Below the pieces are notes generated by a model. It searched no databases and had not been told where the DNA came from. It saw only the letters and a list, made by a program, of their open reading frames with translations. Both the position numbers and the translations under genes were made by a program. A stretch of 47,915 nucleotides of DNA from Erysipelotrichaceae bacterium (GTDB lineage Bacteria > Bacillota_I > Bacilli_A > Erysipelotrichales > Coprobacillaceae): contig JAJQEL010000030.1 of assembly GCA_021201655.1 (NCBI GenBank), forward strand, positions 1 through 47,915, read 5' to 3'. Every line of letters starts with the position of its first letter. Position 1 is the first letter of the stretch. Below are positions 8,423-18,074 of this stretch, piece by piece.

Positions 8423-8659
8423 AAAACCACCAGCTAGGCTGGTGGATTTTTATTTATAAAAAGGGATAATTATTTTTTAAATGATATCATTTATGAATAA
8501 TCATTCATTAAATTAATGAAATTTTTAAATATTAAGGAAATATTAAGGATTTATTGGTTATTTTAGCTTATATTTATATTGTGATATTCTACATTTTTCT
8601 TCTATATAAAAGATTTTGTTCATATGAAGTTTTTGATATAGTATATATAACGAATTATA

Positions 8660-8688
8660 TTTAGAAGAATAGCAAAATATGGTAGAAT
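8660..8688 (+). promoter_or_regulatory. Probable promoter of the tubulin-like/vWA/GTPase operon
   Basis: An extended -10, TGG-TAGAAT (8680-8688), lies 17 nt behind a weak -35 (TTTAGA, 8660-8665), 24 nt before the first ATG. The rest of 8446-8711 is AT-rich with no gene that I can support. Confidence 0.4.
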
Positions 8689-8711
8689 AGGATAAATAAG
8701 TAGGTGAAAAC

Positions 8712-10241
8712 ATGGATGCAGATAAACAAATAAGATATAACAGGATGCATTGTACCAAATGTGGTGAAAATACTAATGCTGATTTGGTGGGGTTTAATTT
8801 TACGCGTATATTTACAAAAGCCTTTATGAAGCAGGAAAATGATATAAGTATACATTTAATGAATCTAGATTTAAAATTTTATTATACCCTTAGAGATATT
8901 TGTCAGGAATTACATTTTGACATGCAAAAAGATCAATTTGTACCTTTAAACCTCACTGTTAAAGATGTTATTAAACAAATAGAATATCTTATGAAACCTG
9001 TCACCTTTGATGAAATCAAAAACAGTAATCATAATACTTTACTTTATAATACAATTTATGAAAAAATAACATTACAACATGGAACATCAGAAGAAAAAAT
9101 GGAACATATTGAAATGCTTATTCGTGCCTTAAGTTTAAGTGATCCTGACGAAGTTATTGTAAGTATACCAATGTTATTTATCTTTGATAAAGATGATTTA
9201 TCCAATGTTATACCGATTGGTATCCGTTATTCTATTGATGATAAAATTTATGAAGAATATGAACGTATATGTCCTGGCTGTGGCATGACGTTTGATGATC
9301 AGGCAGGATATCATCACGAATTTGTCATTGGCCTGGCAGGTTTATCCCGCGTTGGTAAAACAGCTTATCTAGCTTCTCTAGTCTATCAGCTTATGAGTCA
9401 TGATAATATGATTTCCATTGTAAATAATAAAAGAAATCAAAAGAATTTAACCCAGTTTTATAATGACATTTTAAAATATTATGAACAAGGACAAGTCATT
9501 CCTAAAACAGAGGTTACAAATGTTTCACAGATCCCATTACTATATTTAGAATTACAAATTAAAAACAAGGTATTTAACTTTGTCTTTGTCGATATGCCAG
9601 GTGAAATATATAATGATGATAGTGATGAAAGTGTTGATTTTGTGGTTGAAAAGCGTAGGATTTTAAGAAGTGCTGATATGTTATGGTGTTGCATCGAACC
9701 ATCGATGATTAATACTAAATATCATAATTATAAAGAAGAAGCTTATCAAGAAGATGGTTTTGATCAATTGTCACATTTAATTAAAACTTTAGATCGTTTA
9801 TATATTGAAAAGCTTCCAGCTTGTGTTATTTTAACTCAATGTGATTTATTAAAAGATGATTATCCTGGATTATTTCATCCATCATTAGATGTCATGGAAG
9901 AATATATAAGTGACGATTATTCATTAGATATGAGCAAAGCAGATCATTATATCAAACAGACACGCCAATTTTTAAAACAGATGTCTAGTTTAGAACCAAG
10001 CATGGAAGATGTCTTTGAAGGTTTTAGTATGTTTGGAATAGCTTCATATGGTTTTGATGTTCATAGTAATATTTTAGCCGATAGATCACCACAGCCATCT
10101 ATGGTTGAATTACCATTCTTATGGACATTAGCGTTTTTTGGCTGTTTAGATGCGAATAAAACTATTGTTTCTAAAACATTATTTGGTAGAATAAAAGAAG
10201 AAAGTGAGAAAGTTACTGATAAAAGGGAACTTTATATATAA
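8712..10241 (+). CDS. Zinc-ribbon GTPase, paralogue 1
   Basis: The 509-aa protein has a split zinc ribbon: C14-x-x-C17 and C187-x-x-C190 lie on either side of a helical insert. A P-loop GTPase domain follows: G1 GLSRVGKT (about 210-217), G3 DMPGE (294-298) and a G4-like TQCD (375-378) after a hydrophobic strand. It resembles the GTPases called double-GTPase or 'distinct GTPase' that accompany vWA and FtsZ-like proteins. It is the first gene of the 12-gene operon and paralogous to 10498-12201, so the two may form a heterodimer. G4 has Gln in place of Lys, so base specificity should be tested. No membrane segment; cytoplasmic. RBS AGGTG before 8712. Confidence 0.75.
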   Translation: MDADKQIRYNRMHCTKCGENTNADLVGFNFTRIFTKAFMKQENDISIHLMNLDLKFYYTLRDICQELHFDMQKDQFVPLNLTVKDVIKQIEYLMKPVTFDEIKNSNHNTLLYNTIYEKITLQHGTSEEKMEHIEMLIRALSLSDPDEVIVSIPMLFIFDKDDLSNVIPIGIRYSIDDKIYEEYERICPGCGMTFDDQAGYHHEFVIGLAGLSRVGKTAYLASLVYQLMSHDNMISIVNNKRNQKNLTQFYNDILKYYEQGQVIPKTEVTNVSQIPLLYLELQIKNKVFNFVFVDMPGEIYNDDSDESVDFVVEKRRILRSADMLWCCIEPSMINTKYHNYKEEAYQEDGFDQLSHLIKTLDRLYIEKLPACVILTQCDLLKDDYPGLFHPSLDVMEEYISDDYSLDMSKADHYIKQTRQFLKQMSSLEPSMEDVFEGFSMFGIASYGFDVHSNILADRSPQPSMVELPFLWTLAFFGCLDANKTIVSKTLFGRIKEESEKVTDKRELYI

Positions 10242-10243
10242 TT

Positions 10244-10486
10244 ATGGAATCGTTAAAAGATAAAATTAAAAATATGAAAATAGAATATGAAAAATCAGAT
10301 ATCTATTATCAATTAATAGGCATAGTTACTGTATTGATAATTGTTATGATAGCTTTTTTATTAGTGAACATTGATTATATGGAAATATCAATCTTTGGTT
10401 CATTTATAGATTTTAGTATCAATGTTATATTAAATATATTAAATTTTATTTCTGAGATTATAAGGATGATTTTAGATTTATTTTAG
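10244..10486 (+). CDS. Small membrane protein between the GTPases
   Basis: An 80-residue protein with a charged N terminus (about 1-20), one clear membrane helix (about 22-42, IGIVTVLIIVMIAFLLV) and a second hydrophobic, possibly amphipathic stretch (about 50-80). It starts 2 nt after the first GTPase and ends 11 nt before the second, so it is co-translated with them. I do not recognise a family. Location suggests a membrane anchor or adaptor for the GTPase pair (inference). Confidence 0.65.
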   Translation: MESLKDKIKNMKIEYEKSDIYYQLIGIVTVLIIVMIAFLLVNIDYMEISIFGSFIDFSINVILNILNFISEIIRMILDLF

Positions 10487-10497
10487 GAGGGATAGAA

Positions 10498-12201
10498 ATG
10501 GCATTTCATAAAGTACATTGTCCTCGATGTGGTCGTGTCATGGAAGCAAGTGAATTAGCGTTTGATTTTGGTAACTTATTAAACATGGCTTTAGAAAAGA
10601 TGAGTCGTAGACATTTTGGTGCAAGCAATGAATGGTATGATTTAACTGGGTTGAATTTATGCTTATATTTAACTTTAAAGGATTTGATAGATGAATATGA
10701 CTTTCAATTAGCTAGTCAAAATTCATATCAAGGTAGATTTACTTTTACCAGTGAAAAACTTGAACAACAATTACTGAAACTGGCCAATAAACCAGGAACA
10801 AATATCGATATATTAGCTGGAAGTAAGGGCAACGAATATGAAAATCTTACAAAATTCATGGCTATTTCTGAAGAAGTTGATTTAGATGAATTAGCTGATA
10901 AAATACAGGAAATAGCTAATCGTGTTAAAACCAATAGAAATACTGTGATTACTTATTTTGATGTTATAGTCATTATGGATAAAGATGATATGGGTAATAG
11001 TTTTGCGAATAAATTAGAAGTTACTTTTGATGATGGATCTAAGAAAACTATTTCTAAGTTTATCTGTAAAGGTAAAGATGGTAGACCTTGTGGTAAAGAA
11101 CTTTATGGCCATGCAGGTAAATTTAAAGAGATAGTTATTGGTCTGGCTGGTACTGCTAGAGTTGGTAAAACAGCCTATTTAGCTGCACTTCTTGCAAGTA
11201 TTATGCGTGAAGGCAATGGTTATGAATCATTAGGTTATGATCAGGATGTATTAACGACTTTGGCTTATGCAGGAGAAGGCTGGAGTACCTTTAAATCAAC
11301 ATTGTTGACACCTTACGTAACAGGCAAGAAAATTGAAAAAACCCCAGTTATAAGAGAAACATCTGAAAATAAAGAAGCTATTCCAATGTTTTCTTTAACT
11401 TTTAGAATTAATAGTTCGCATCGTAATTTTATTTTTACATTTGTCGATATGCCTGGTGAAATATATGATGGTGGAGATGCAGACTTTGTAGCTGAACAAA
11501 GAGAGATTATCCGCTCAGCCAATATGATCTGGTTATGTATATCACCTGCACAAATTGATCCTATGCACGCAGCTGCGACAGCAGATCCTGTTAATACCAA
11601 TATTATGGAAGTATTAGCCAATATTGAAATAACCATGCAAGCTATTAAAATGGAAAGAAAAATACCTGCAGTGGTATTAATAACGCGAAGTGATGAAGCT
11701 TTAGAAAGCTATGATTTATTCCATAGTCAATTTAATCCTTTTGCCTCTTCAACGAATCCGATGCATTATTTAAGTGAAAAGGATGCCAATACACCTTGGG
11801 TCAATGAAAAGGGAGCATTATTTTATAATAATATGAAATGGTTTATTCAAAAAAGCTATAACTATCTTAATTCTTCAAAAGGTATTGTAGCACAAATTGG
11901 CAACATCTTTAGTAGCTTTACGCCATTTGCCGTAGCATCCTATGGTTATGATTTAGATAACCCACTTATCAATCGAAATAATGAAAGTGGCCTGCCAATT
12001 CCTTCAATGATTGAAGGTCCATTCTTATGGACATTAGCTTATTTAGGTATTATGCCTTCTTATATTGAGAAAATGGTTACAAAAGAACGTGAAAAATTCT
12101 TTGGCCTTAAAAAAGAAACTTATCAGGAATTGGCTAATGTTAAAGTAGATCCTCATACAAGAAACGAATTATTCTATTATCCCATTCGTAAGGAGGAATA
12201 A
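10498..12201 (+). CDS. Zinc-ribbon GTPase, paralogue 2
   Basis: This 567-aa paralogue of the first GTPase has the same order. CPRC (C8, C11) opens a split zinc ribbon, completed by C190 and C198 with wider spacing. Then come G1 GTARVGKT (about 218-225), G3 DMPGE (317-321) and G4-like TRSD (396-399). Shared blocks with paralogue 1 include VGKTAYLA, FVDMPGEIY, RSANM/RSADM and PSMIEGPFLWTLA / PSMVELPFLWTLA near the C terminus. The conserved C-terminal block beyond the G domain probably marks a family-specific contact surface. AGGAGGGATAGAA before the ATG is a strong ribosome site. Cytoplasmic; function by context. Confidence 0.75.
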   Translation: MAFHKVHCPRCGRVMEASELAFDFGNLLNMALEKMSRRHFGASNEWYDLTGLNLCLYLTLKDLIDEYDFQLASQNSYQGRFTFTSEKLEQQLLKLANKPGTNIDILAGSKGNEYENLTKFMAISEEVDLDELADKIQEIANRVKTNRNTVITYFDVIVIMDKDDMGNSFANKLEVTFDDGSKKTISKFICKGKDGRPCGKELYGHAGKFKEIVIGLAGTARVGKTAYLAALLASIMREGNGYESLGYDQDVLTTLAYAGEGWSTFKSTLLTPYVTGKKIEKTPVIRETSENKEAIPMFSLTFRINSSHRNFIFTFVDMPGEIYDGGDADFVAEQREIIRSANMIWLCISPAQIDPMHAAATADPVNTNIMEVLANIEITMQAIKMERKIPAVVLITRSDEALESYDLFHSQFNPFASSTNPMHYLSEKDANTPWVNEKGALFYNNMKWFIQKSYNYLNSSKGIVAQIGNIFSSFTPFAVASYGYDLDNPLINRNNESGLPIPSMIEGPFLWTLAYLGIMPSYIEKMVTKEREKFFGLKKETYQELANVKVDPHTRNELFYYPIRKEE

Positions 12202-12203
12202 AG

Positions 12204-14345
12204 ATGCAACTATTATATGCTAATGATGGAATCAATTATCGTACAATGAGTAAATCATCTATTTTAAATGATAATCAGGAAAAAGCCTTGTTAAATGCAT
12301 ATATGAAATATGACTTTGTATCACATAATGATTTATATTCATCTGTTTCTAATGAACCAGAAGCCCTGCAATATGCTGTTAGTAATCTTAATAATGCTTT
12401 GCCGCAAAATTATCTCATTATCACAAAAACTGGTCATATGTCCCATATAACAACACCATCCTATTATTTTCATGGCTTATTAGAAAATGTTAATGATGAT
12501 TTCTTTAAAGAACAATTCTTTGAGATATTTAACTACCAATTTATCAGTGATCTTGAAATTTCAAAGTATTCGCATATTGACCATTATAAATTTGAACATA
12601 ATCCCAATCATAAAGTGATCCTTGGTGATAACCAGCTTGTTGCGATTCTTGCAACTTTCATGAAAAATGAAAAACTTAATCGTAAAACAAAAATTATTGT
12701 CAATCAAGGTTATGATAACTATAATCAAATATCAAGAGAAATATTAGCTTCCATTTATCATTATCTTCCCTATGAACTAAGAAAAAGACATGGGTTTCTA
12801 TCTTATAGTAAAGATGGAAATGGCGGAAATGGACGTGTTTCTTTTGTCTTATGTCCTAAAGAAGAATTAGTTAATATTGATAATACTTTTATCCAATTAG
12901 ATCATATTGATTTAAAACAATTAGATGTTCCAAAAAACTATCTTAATTATGCTATATATTTAGTAAAAGAATTAAATGATAATTCAAGAAGAGAGCATTT
13001 TGAAAAGTTATCAACTTTAGCTATTAATGGACGTTTAAAAATAGATGATTGTGTGACCTATTATGCTAATTTAAAAAAATGGGTTCAAGGCACGCAGGAA
13101 AATCTATTACCTGAATGGATTAATTATATTGACCAAAATAGTTTTAGAAAAGGGCCTTTATATGAGCTTATGGTTGATATTATTTATTCAAAAGTCAGTA
13201 ATGATTATTATAATCAATATTTATTTGATGTTTTGCATATGTATCATGAAAAAGTATCATCACTCAGTCTAAATGGGGCAAAAACGATTCGTTTTGCTGA
13301 TTGTATTGGGCTTACTATTGATGAAGATAAGTTCCTTGATTGGTGCAGCACTCAATTTGAAAAACGTATCCAGGGAATGGATACAAACCATTCTTCATCT
13401 ATCATAAAACTCAAAAAGATATATCAGCAGGAAATAGAGACATTACAAAATATCGATATTGGATCTATCCAATTTAAAGATTTAATCAATAAGCATATCT
13501 CAATTTTATCTAAGCAAATGGCTAATTTAGATCAACAGATAAGTCAGTATCAGGATGAAGAATTAGAAAAAATAGGACAGGAATTTTCTAAGCTTGATAA
13601 AGTATCTTTAAAAGAATTTCAAAAAAAGGTCAAAAATATGAAAAGTCATATTTTATTTGCAGAGAATATAGATATTTTTTCAATGAATATTGAAGAATGG
13701 ATGCATCGTTATTTTCATGTTTCTACTACAAATGAAAATCAGCTTATGGAAATGAATCAATTCTTAGAGGATATGAAGAATGATATCAATCAAAATGTAT
13801 ATCAAAACTATAAAGATTCTATCAATCATGAATTAGATATTATCAAAGCTGAAAAAAAGAAAAAGACCTATATCATTGATGATAAAGAAAGTATCTTAAA
13901 TACTTATTATCAATTATCAAAAGATATAGAAAATCAATTCCTATCTTTACATGATTCTATTGTAGTAGAAATACATCAGGATTCTTTAACTCTAGAAGTC
14001 AAAGATTTTAAAGATATGTTATTATTTATCCTTGTTCCGCAACCTTTAAAAGAATCTCTTATACAAGTTCTTGATATCTTATATCAAACAGAATTGTTAG
14101 AAGCAGAACATTTTCCTTATCTGATTGAAGGATCTAGTGATTATCAATTAAAGAAGGTGATAGATTATTATTTAAAAATGACACCACTAAAGATTTCGCC
14201 AATTTATATGGCACGTCTGCTTAATCAAACAAATCCTTCTGCAGCTAAAAAGATAGCTGATAGTTATAGTCATACTAAGGATGAAGATATTCAATTATTT
14301 GTAGAAAATATTAAAAAGAAAAAACCTTTTGGTTTCTTTAAGTAG
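12204..14345 (+). CDS. GAP1-like (GTPase-associated) protein, tentative
   Basis: A 713-aa cytoplasmic protein without membrane segments. The first 270 residues (LLYANDGINYRTMSKSSIL, SHITTPSYYFHGLL, YLPYELRKRHGFLSYSKDG) resemble the N-terminal domains called GTPase-associated protein 1, which occur beside double-GTPases. I recall the pattern but cannot verify it. Residues about 400-560 are rich in heptad-like Lys/Glu/Gln stretches and probably form coiled coil. The rest is helical. It starts 2 nt after GTPase 2, so an effector or regulator of the GTPases is the natural guess. Confidence 0.5.
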   Translation: MQLLYANDGINYRTMSKSSILNDNQEKALLNAYMKYDFVSHNDLYSSVSNEPEALQYAVSNLNNALPQNYLIITKTGHMSHITTPSYYFHGLLENVNDDFFKEQFFEIFNYQFISDLEISKYSHIDHYKFEHNPNHKVILGDNQLVAILATFMKNEKLNRKTKIIVNQGYDNYNQISREILASIYHYLPYELRKRHGFLSYSKDGNGGNGRVSFVLCPKEELVNIDNTFIQLDHIDLKQLDVPKNYLNYAIYLVKELNDNSRREHFEKLSTLAINGRLKIDDCVTYYANLKKWVQGTQENLLPEWINYIDQNSFRKGPLYELMVDIIYSKVSNDYYNQYLFDVLHMYHEKVSSLSLNGAKTIRFADCIGLTIDEDKFLDWCSTQFEKRIQGMDTNHSSSIIKLKKIYQQEIETLQNIDIGSIQFKDLINKHISILSKQMANLDQQISQYQDEELEKIGQEFSKLDKVSLKEFQKKVKNMKSHILFAENIDIFSMNIEEWMHRYFHVSTTNENQLMEMNQFLEDMKNDINQNVYQNYKDSINHELDIIKAEKKKKTYIIDDKESILNTYYQLSKDIENQFLSLHDSIVVEIHQDSLTLEVKDFKDMLLFILVPQPLKESLIQVLDILYQTELLEAEHFPYLIEGSSDYQLKKVIDYYLKMTPLKISPIYMARLLNQTNPSAAKKIADSYSHTKDEDIQLFVENIKKKKPFGFFK

Positions 14346-14353
14346 GTGAAGGT

Positions 14354-15463
14354 ATGGAATATTTTTATCAAACATCACTAAATAATCTCAAAGATCTTAA
14401 GCATATTGAATGGTTTATTCAACATTATAAGGATTATATATTTAGCAGTGAATTATCGCAAAAACTATTTCAATCTTTAACTTATAAGATTCAAAGAAAG
14501 AATATTTATTATGCTGATATTGTAAGAGAATATCATGCTTTAATAAGCTTGTTTGAAAATAATCCTTATAATTATCAATATGATGTTCTAGAAAACAAAC
14601 AAAGAGGCTTGATTTCGCAAAAACTCAATTGTTATTTTGTGGATGTAAAAGACAGCTATGATAATCATTATCAGGTTGCTTATCAATATATATTAGATTA
14701 TCCCCAAGACTTTAAAACCATTGACACTCAGGATATCTTTGATAAAAAACTTGTAAAAGATAAAAGCTTAGTAATAGATAGCTTTGATGCCTTAGAAAAT
14801 CACTATCATCATTATATGATGAATGTTTCCTCTGCTTTAACACGTTATAAAGAAACGAATTATGGGGATGATTTACATATATATGCTTCTTGCTTCTATT
14901 GTCTGTTTTATAATATCATCTTATTTAAGATGATTAAGGATGCTCACTTATTTAATATTATTACTCATTTTTGGCAATATTTTTCTAGTGATTATTATAG
15001 TGGCTATACATTATTTCATGGTCATCCTTATCTTGGAATAGTCGTTATTATCGGATTAATTTATTTTATTTATTTGGATGTTATTTATATTTATGGTATC
15101 TATTATACATGTTTTGTTTTGGGTAAATATCGTAAACTTTATCAGCATTATGCTGGAGTTGCTGAACTTTATAAAACATTTAATCAAGATCGATTAGACT
15201 TGTTGAATAAGCCATTGCAACAGCATTTAGTCTCATTATCACATCGTACAACAATATATGAACCATTAGCTCATAAAGTCAGTCATCGTTTTGATTTTCA
15301 TACCAAAAGATATATGAAAAAAGATGGAAAATGGCAAAAAACAGATACCATTATAGATTTAAAAGTACCATTTAAAACTTATTATAAAAAACCTATGTCT
15401 AAGCAATATTTTCTTATGATTATACTACTTATCATTATAGAAGCTCTTACAATCGTTCTTTAA
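14354..15463 (+). CDS. Membrane protein of unknown function in the GTPase/tubulin operon
   Basis: The 369-aa protein has a soluble N-terminal half of about 170 residues rich in Tyr and Asp. Two hydrophobic segments follow (about 172-195 and 228-258, the latter long enough for two helices), then a basic stretch, and a last helix formed by the final 20 residues (FLMIILLIIIEALTIVL). The tail helix at the very C terminus suggests tail anchoring. I do not recognise a family. It is 8 nt behind the GAP1-like gene and 10 nt before the lipoprotein gene. Confidence 0.6.
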   Translation: MEYFYQTSLNNLKDLKHIEWFIQHYKDYIFSSELSQKLFQSLTYKIQRKNIYYADIVREYHALISLFENNPYNYQYDVLENKQRGLISQKLNCYFVDVKDSYDNHYQVAYQYILDYPQDFKTIDTQDIFDKKLVKDKSLVIDSFDALENHYHHYMMNVSSALTRYKETNYGDDLHIYASCFYCLFYNIILFKMIKDAHLFNIITHFWQYFSSDYYSGYTLFHGHPYLGIVVIIGLIYFIYLDVIYIYGIYYTCFVLGKYRKLYQHYAGVAELYKTFNQDRLDLLNKPLQQHLVSLSHRTTIYEPLAHKVSHRFDFHTKRYMKKDGKWQKTDTIIDLKVPFKTYYKKPMSKQYFLMIILLIIIEALTIVL

Positions 15464-15473
15464 GGAGAAAATG

Positions 15474-15857
15474 ATGAAAATCAAAAAAATAATACTTGTA
15501 TTACTGATGTTACTTATAACAGCTTGTAGTTATGAAGATAAGATGAGTATATCTGATATATATACTGATGAAGATATAGAAGGAGCCATTGATGTCGTCA
15601 AAGATTATTTTCAGGAATATTTTATTGATTGTACATTTCAAGAAATTAGTTATATTGGTGATAGTTATGAAGATGAATTTATTGAATATGCTTTAAATTA
15701 TGAAGCAAAAGAAGCTATTATTTTAACTTCATCGTTTAAAACAGGCGAATCAGGTGGAGATGGTTCATTGAATCAAAATGAAATATACGAAGATTATCTT
15801 TGGATATTAGTAAGGAATGAAAATGAGCAATGGCAACATGTAGATCATGGCTATTAG
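15474..15857 (+). CDS. Small lipoprotein, DUF4829-like
   Basis: A 127-aa precursor with a lipobox (LITAC, Cys18), so the mature part is fixed outside the membrane. The mature domain has DEDIEGAIDVVKDYF, SSFKTGESGGDGSLN and a C-terminal WILVRNENEQWQHVDHGY. I associate these with small extracytoplasmic DUF4829-type proteins of Firmicutes, whose role is unknown. An ATG 3 nt upstream is possible, but AAGGAG spacing favours 15474. It is the only surface-exposed soluble domain in the operon apart from the first vWA protein. Confidence 0.65.
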   Translation: MKIKKIILVLLMLLITACSYEDKMSISDIYTDEDIEGAIDVVKDYFQEYFIDCTFQEISYIGDSYEDEFIEYALNYEAKEAIILTSSFKTGESGGDGSLNQNEIYEDYLWILVRNENEQWQHVDHGY

Positions 15858-15872
15858 GAAGGAGGAATTTCA

Positions 15873-18056
15873 ATGAAAAAAATAAGTATTATATGCGTAT
15901 GTTTAATGATGTTAACTTTAGTGTTATCACCCATTAGTCAGGTTTATGCAATAACAAATAAAGAATTAGACGTTATATTGGTACTAGATCAATCGGGATC
16001 GATGAAAACCAATGATGAAAATAATCTCATGAAAGAAGCTGCAAAAACATTTGTAACCATGATGCCTTCTAATAGTTGTGTAAATATTATTTCATTTAAT
16101 TTAAGTAGAAGTACATGGCAAAGTGGGTTAACATCACTTGATAGTGATAGTAAGCTCTCATCAGCAACTTCATGGATCGATGCCATTGAATATACGGGGG
16201 ATACGGATGTTGGGAATGCGGTAGCTGATGCTGTAGATATGTTTGATGATAGTGATGATACGATTAAAGCTATTCTGGTATTTTCAGATGGACGTAATGA
16301 TTTTGGCTATGATAGAAATGCTGAGGTTGAAAGCGATGAGCGATTAGATGATGCTTTGGCTGAGGCAAAAAATAATAATATTCAAATCTATTGTATTGGT
16401 TATGGCGAAGAAATGGCTGATACAAGTGATACTCCATATCAAAAATTAGATACAATTGCGATAGCTGATAGTGATAATCGTATTACAACTAAAACCGATG
16501 CCAGTTCTATTAGTGAATATTTTAATACAGTTATTGCTGAGTTATTAGGTTCTAATGTTGTAGAAGTTATTAATAATCAAATTGAAATTGCCGATAATGT
16601 TAAAGAAGCCAATATTAATATTACTTGTGACGAAGACATTAGTACTGTCGGTTTGCAGCTACTTGATGAAGAAGGAAATATTGTGACATTTGATGGTACC
16701 AATGCCAAAATATATACTTATACTTATAGTGCAGTGATTAAATTATATGATCCTGATCCTGGTATCTATACGATACAAACTAATAAAAATGTGGAAATAT
16801 CTGCAACATATATACCTTATTATGATTTTACTTTAGATGTATCCATTTTAAGTGGAAACACTGAAGTAAGCAATGTTAGTAGTGGTGAGACAATTACAGT
16901 TAGTGCTAAAGTTAAACAGGATGATACAACAATAACAGATTTTTCATCTTATAATGATGTTACTGCTAATGCTGTTATTACAGCATTAGATACAAATGAT
17001 TCTTCAATCATTGATTTGATATTAAGTAATGGCACATTTACAGGAAATTATACTTTCGATCACGAAGCTACATATCAAATTGATGTCAATGTAAGTAGTG
17101 ATTCATTTGAATTATCATCATCTATAACTATTCAAGCAAATGCTCAAGCTATTTATATTAATAGTGAAATAGAAAAACAGGTTTTAGATAAAACTTTTAA
17201 AAGTTCTGTTACGAAAACATTAGATATGGATACCCTTAATAATGTCATTAGTGATGAAGATAATGTTGGTTTTGAAATAGTCAATGTTGAAAGTAGTGAT
17301 AATGATAAAGTAGAAGCGAATCTTACTAGTGATGGTTTAGAGTTAACAGGAAAAAGCTGGGGGTCTGCTCATGTAACATTGACCTATAAAGATAGTAATG
17401 GAAATAGTGTTGATACAACATTTAGTGTTAAAGTGAGTGATAAAGCATTAGTTGCTTTATTTGCGGCGATTCCTATTCTTATAGGTATTATTATCGTATT
17501 AGTTATATTGTTCATTATGAGTAAATCTAAAATTATCAGAGGTCATTTTACAGTTAATGAAATCATTATTGAGGATCATGGTGATACAACGATATTAGCG
17601 TCTGAAAGAACATATCCAAGCAATGTCTTTCTAAGACGTAAAAAGACATTAGCGACTGGTTTAACTCAATATGCTAGAGATCTTTATAATATGACATTTG
17701 ATGAAGATACGCAAAAATTCTATGAATTAATGAATCAGGATACTATGATTAGAGAAGCTTTAGATACAATTAAATTTAAAGGAACATATTTAGGTTTAAA
17801 AGGGTGTAAATTAGTGATAAAGAAAAATCAGCACGTTTCATATGGTGATCAATATAGTTTTGGTAAATCATCTACACATAATTTAACAACTTATAGTCAA
17901 TTCACTATTTATGTACAGGATGATCAAGGAAAACAAATGAGTGTGACACTCTCCTATGCACCAAAACCTAGAAGAAAGAAACATGATGATTTTGATGATG
18001 AATTTACTTTCAATAGTCCATCATCTAATGATGATTTTGATGATTTTACATTTTAA
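15873..18056 (+). CDS. Secreted-domain vWA protein with one membrane helix and acidic-aromatic tail
   Basis: The 727-aa protein begins with a signal peptide (about 1-26). A von Willebrand A domain with MIDAS motif D39-QSGS-43 and a further conserved block (LVFSDGRND) spans to about 225, followed by Ig-like beta domains (about 230-520). One membrane helix lies at about 526-549. The last 178 residues should be cytoplasmic: a beta-rich domain, a basic KPRRKKH stretch and two copies of a DDFDD-x-F-x-F motif ending in FTF. The layout links the cell exterior to a cytoplasmic partner, probably the tubulin-like protein encoded 18 nt downstream. RBS AGGAAGGAGG. Confidence 0.8.
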   Translation: MKKISIICVCLMMLTLVLSPISQVYAITNKELDVILVLDQSGSMKTNDENNLMKEAAKTFVTMMPSNSCVNIISFNLSRSTWQSGLTSLDSDSKLSSATSWIDAIEYTGDTDVGNAVADAVDMFDDSDDTIKAILVFSDGRNDFGYDRNAEVESDERLDDALAEAKNNNIQIYCIGYGEEMADTSDTPYQKLDTIAIADSDNRITTKTDASSISEYFNTVIAELLGSNVVEVINNQIEIADNVKEANINITCDEDISTVGLQLLDEEGNIVTFDGTNAKIYTYTYSAVIKLYDPDPGIYTIQTNKNVEISATYIPYYDFTLDVSILSGNTEVSNVSSGETITVSAKVKQDDTTITDFSSYNDVTANAVITALDTNDSSIIDLILSNGTFTGNYTFDHEATYQIDVNVSSDSFELSSSITIQANAQAIYINSEIEKQVLDKTFKSSVTKTLDMDTLNNVISDEDNVGFEIVNVESSDNDKVEANLTSDGLELTGKSWGSAHVTLTYKDSNGNSVDTTFSVKVSDKALVALFAAIPILIGIIIVLVILFIMSKSKIIRGHFTVNEIIIEDHGDTTILASERTYPSNVFLRRKKTLATGLTQYARDLYNMTFDEDTQKFYELMNQDTMIREALDTIKFKGTYLGLKGCKLVIKKNQHVSYGDQYSFGKSSTHNLTTYSQFTIYVQDDQGKQMSVTLSYAPKPRRKKHDDFDDEFTFNSPSSNDDFDDFTF

Positions 18057-18074
18057 TGTTAGGAGGATAAAAGG

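Larger units (their letters stand above)
7724..8445 (+). mobile_element. IS200-type insertion sequence (tnpA only)
   Basis: The element is bounded by related subterminal hairpins: left CCCCTAGC-TAG-GCTAGGGG (7724-7742) and right CCACCAGC-TAG-GCTGGTGG (8427-8445), both with a TAG loop. It encodes a single Y1/HUH transposase and no TnpB. IS200/IS605 elements move as single strands and recognise such hairpins. The exact cleavage sites flanking the hairpins were not determined. It lies just behind the LRR-gene terminator, a common kind of safe landing site. Confidence 0.85.

Noticed and set aside
16270-16455. Minus-strand ORFs within the large operon
   Set aside because: They are shadows of real plus-strand genes, with no ribosome sites and skewed composition.
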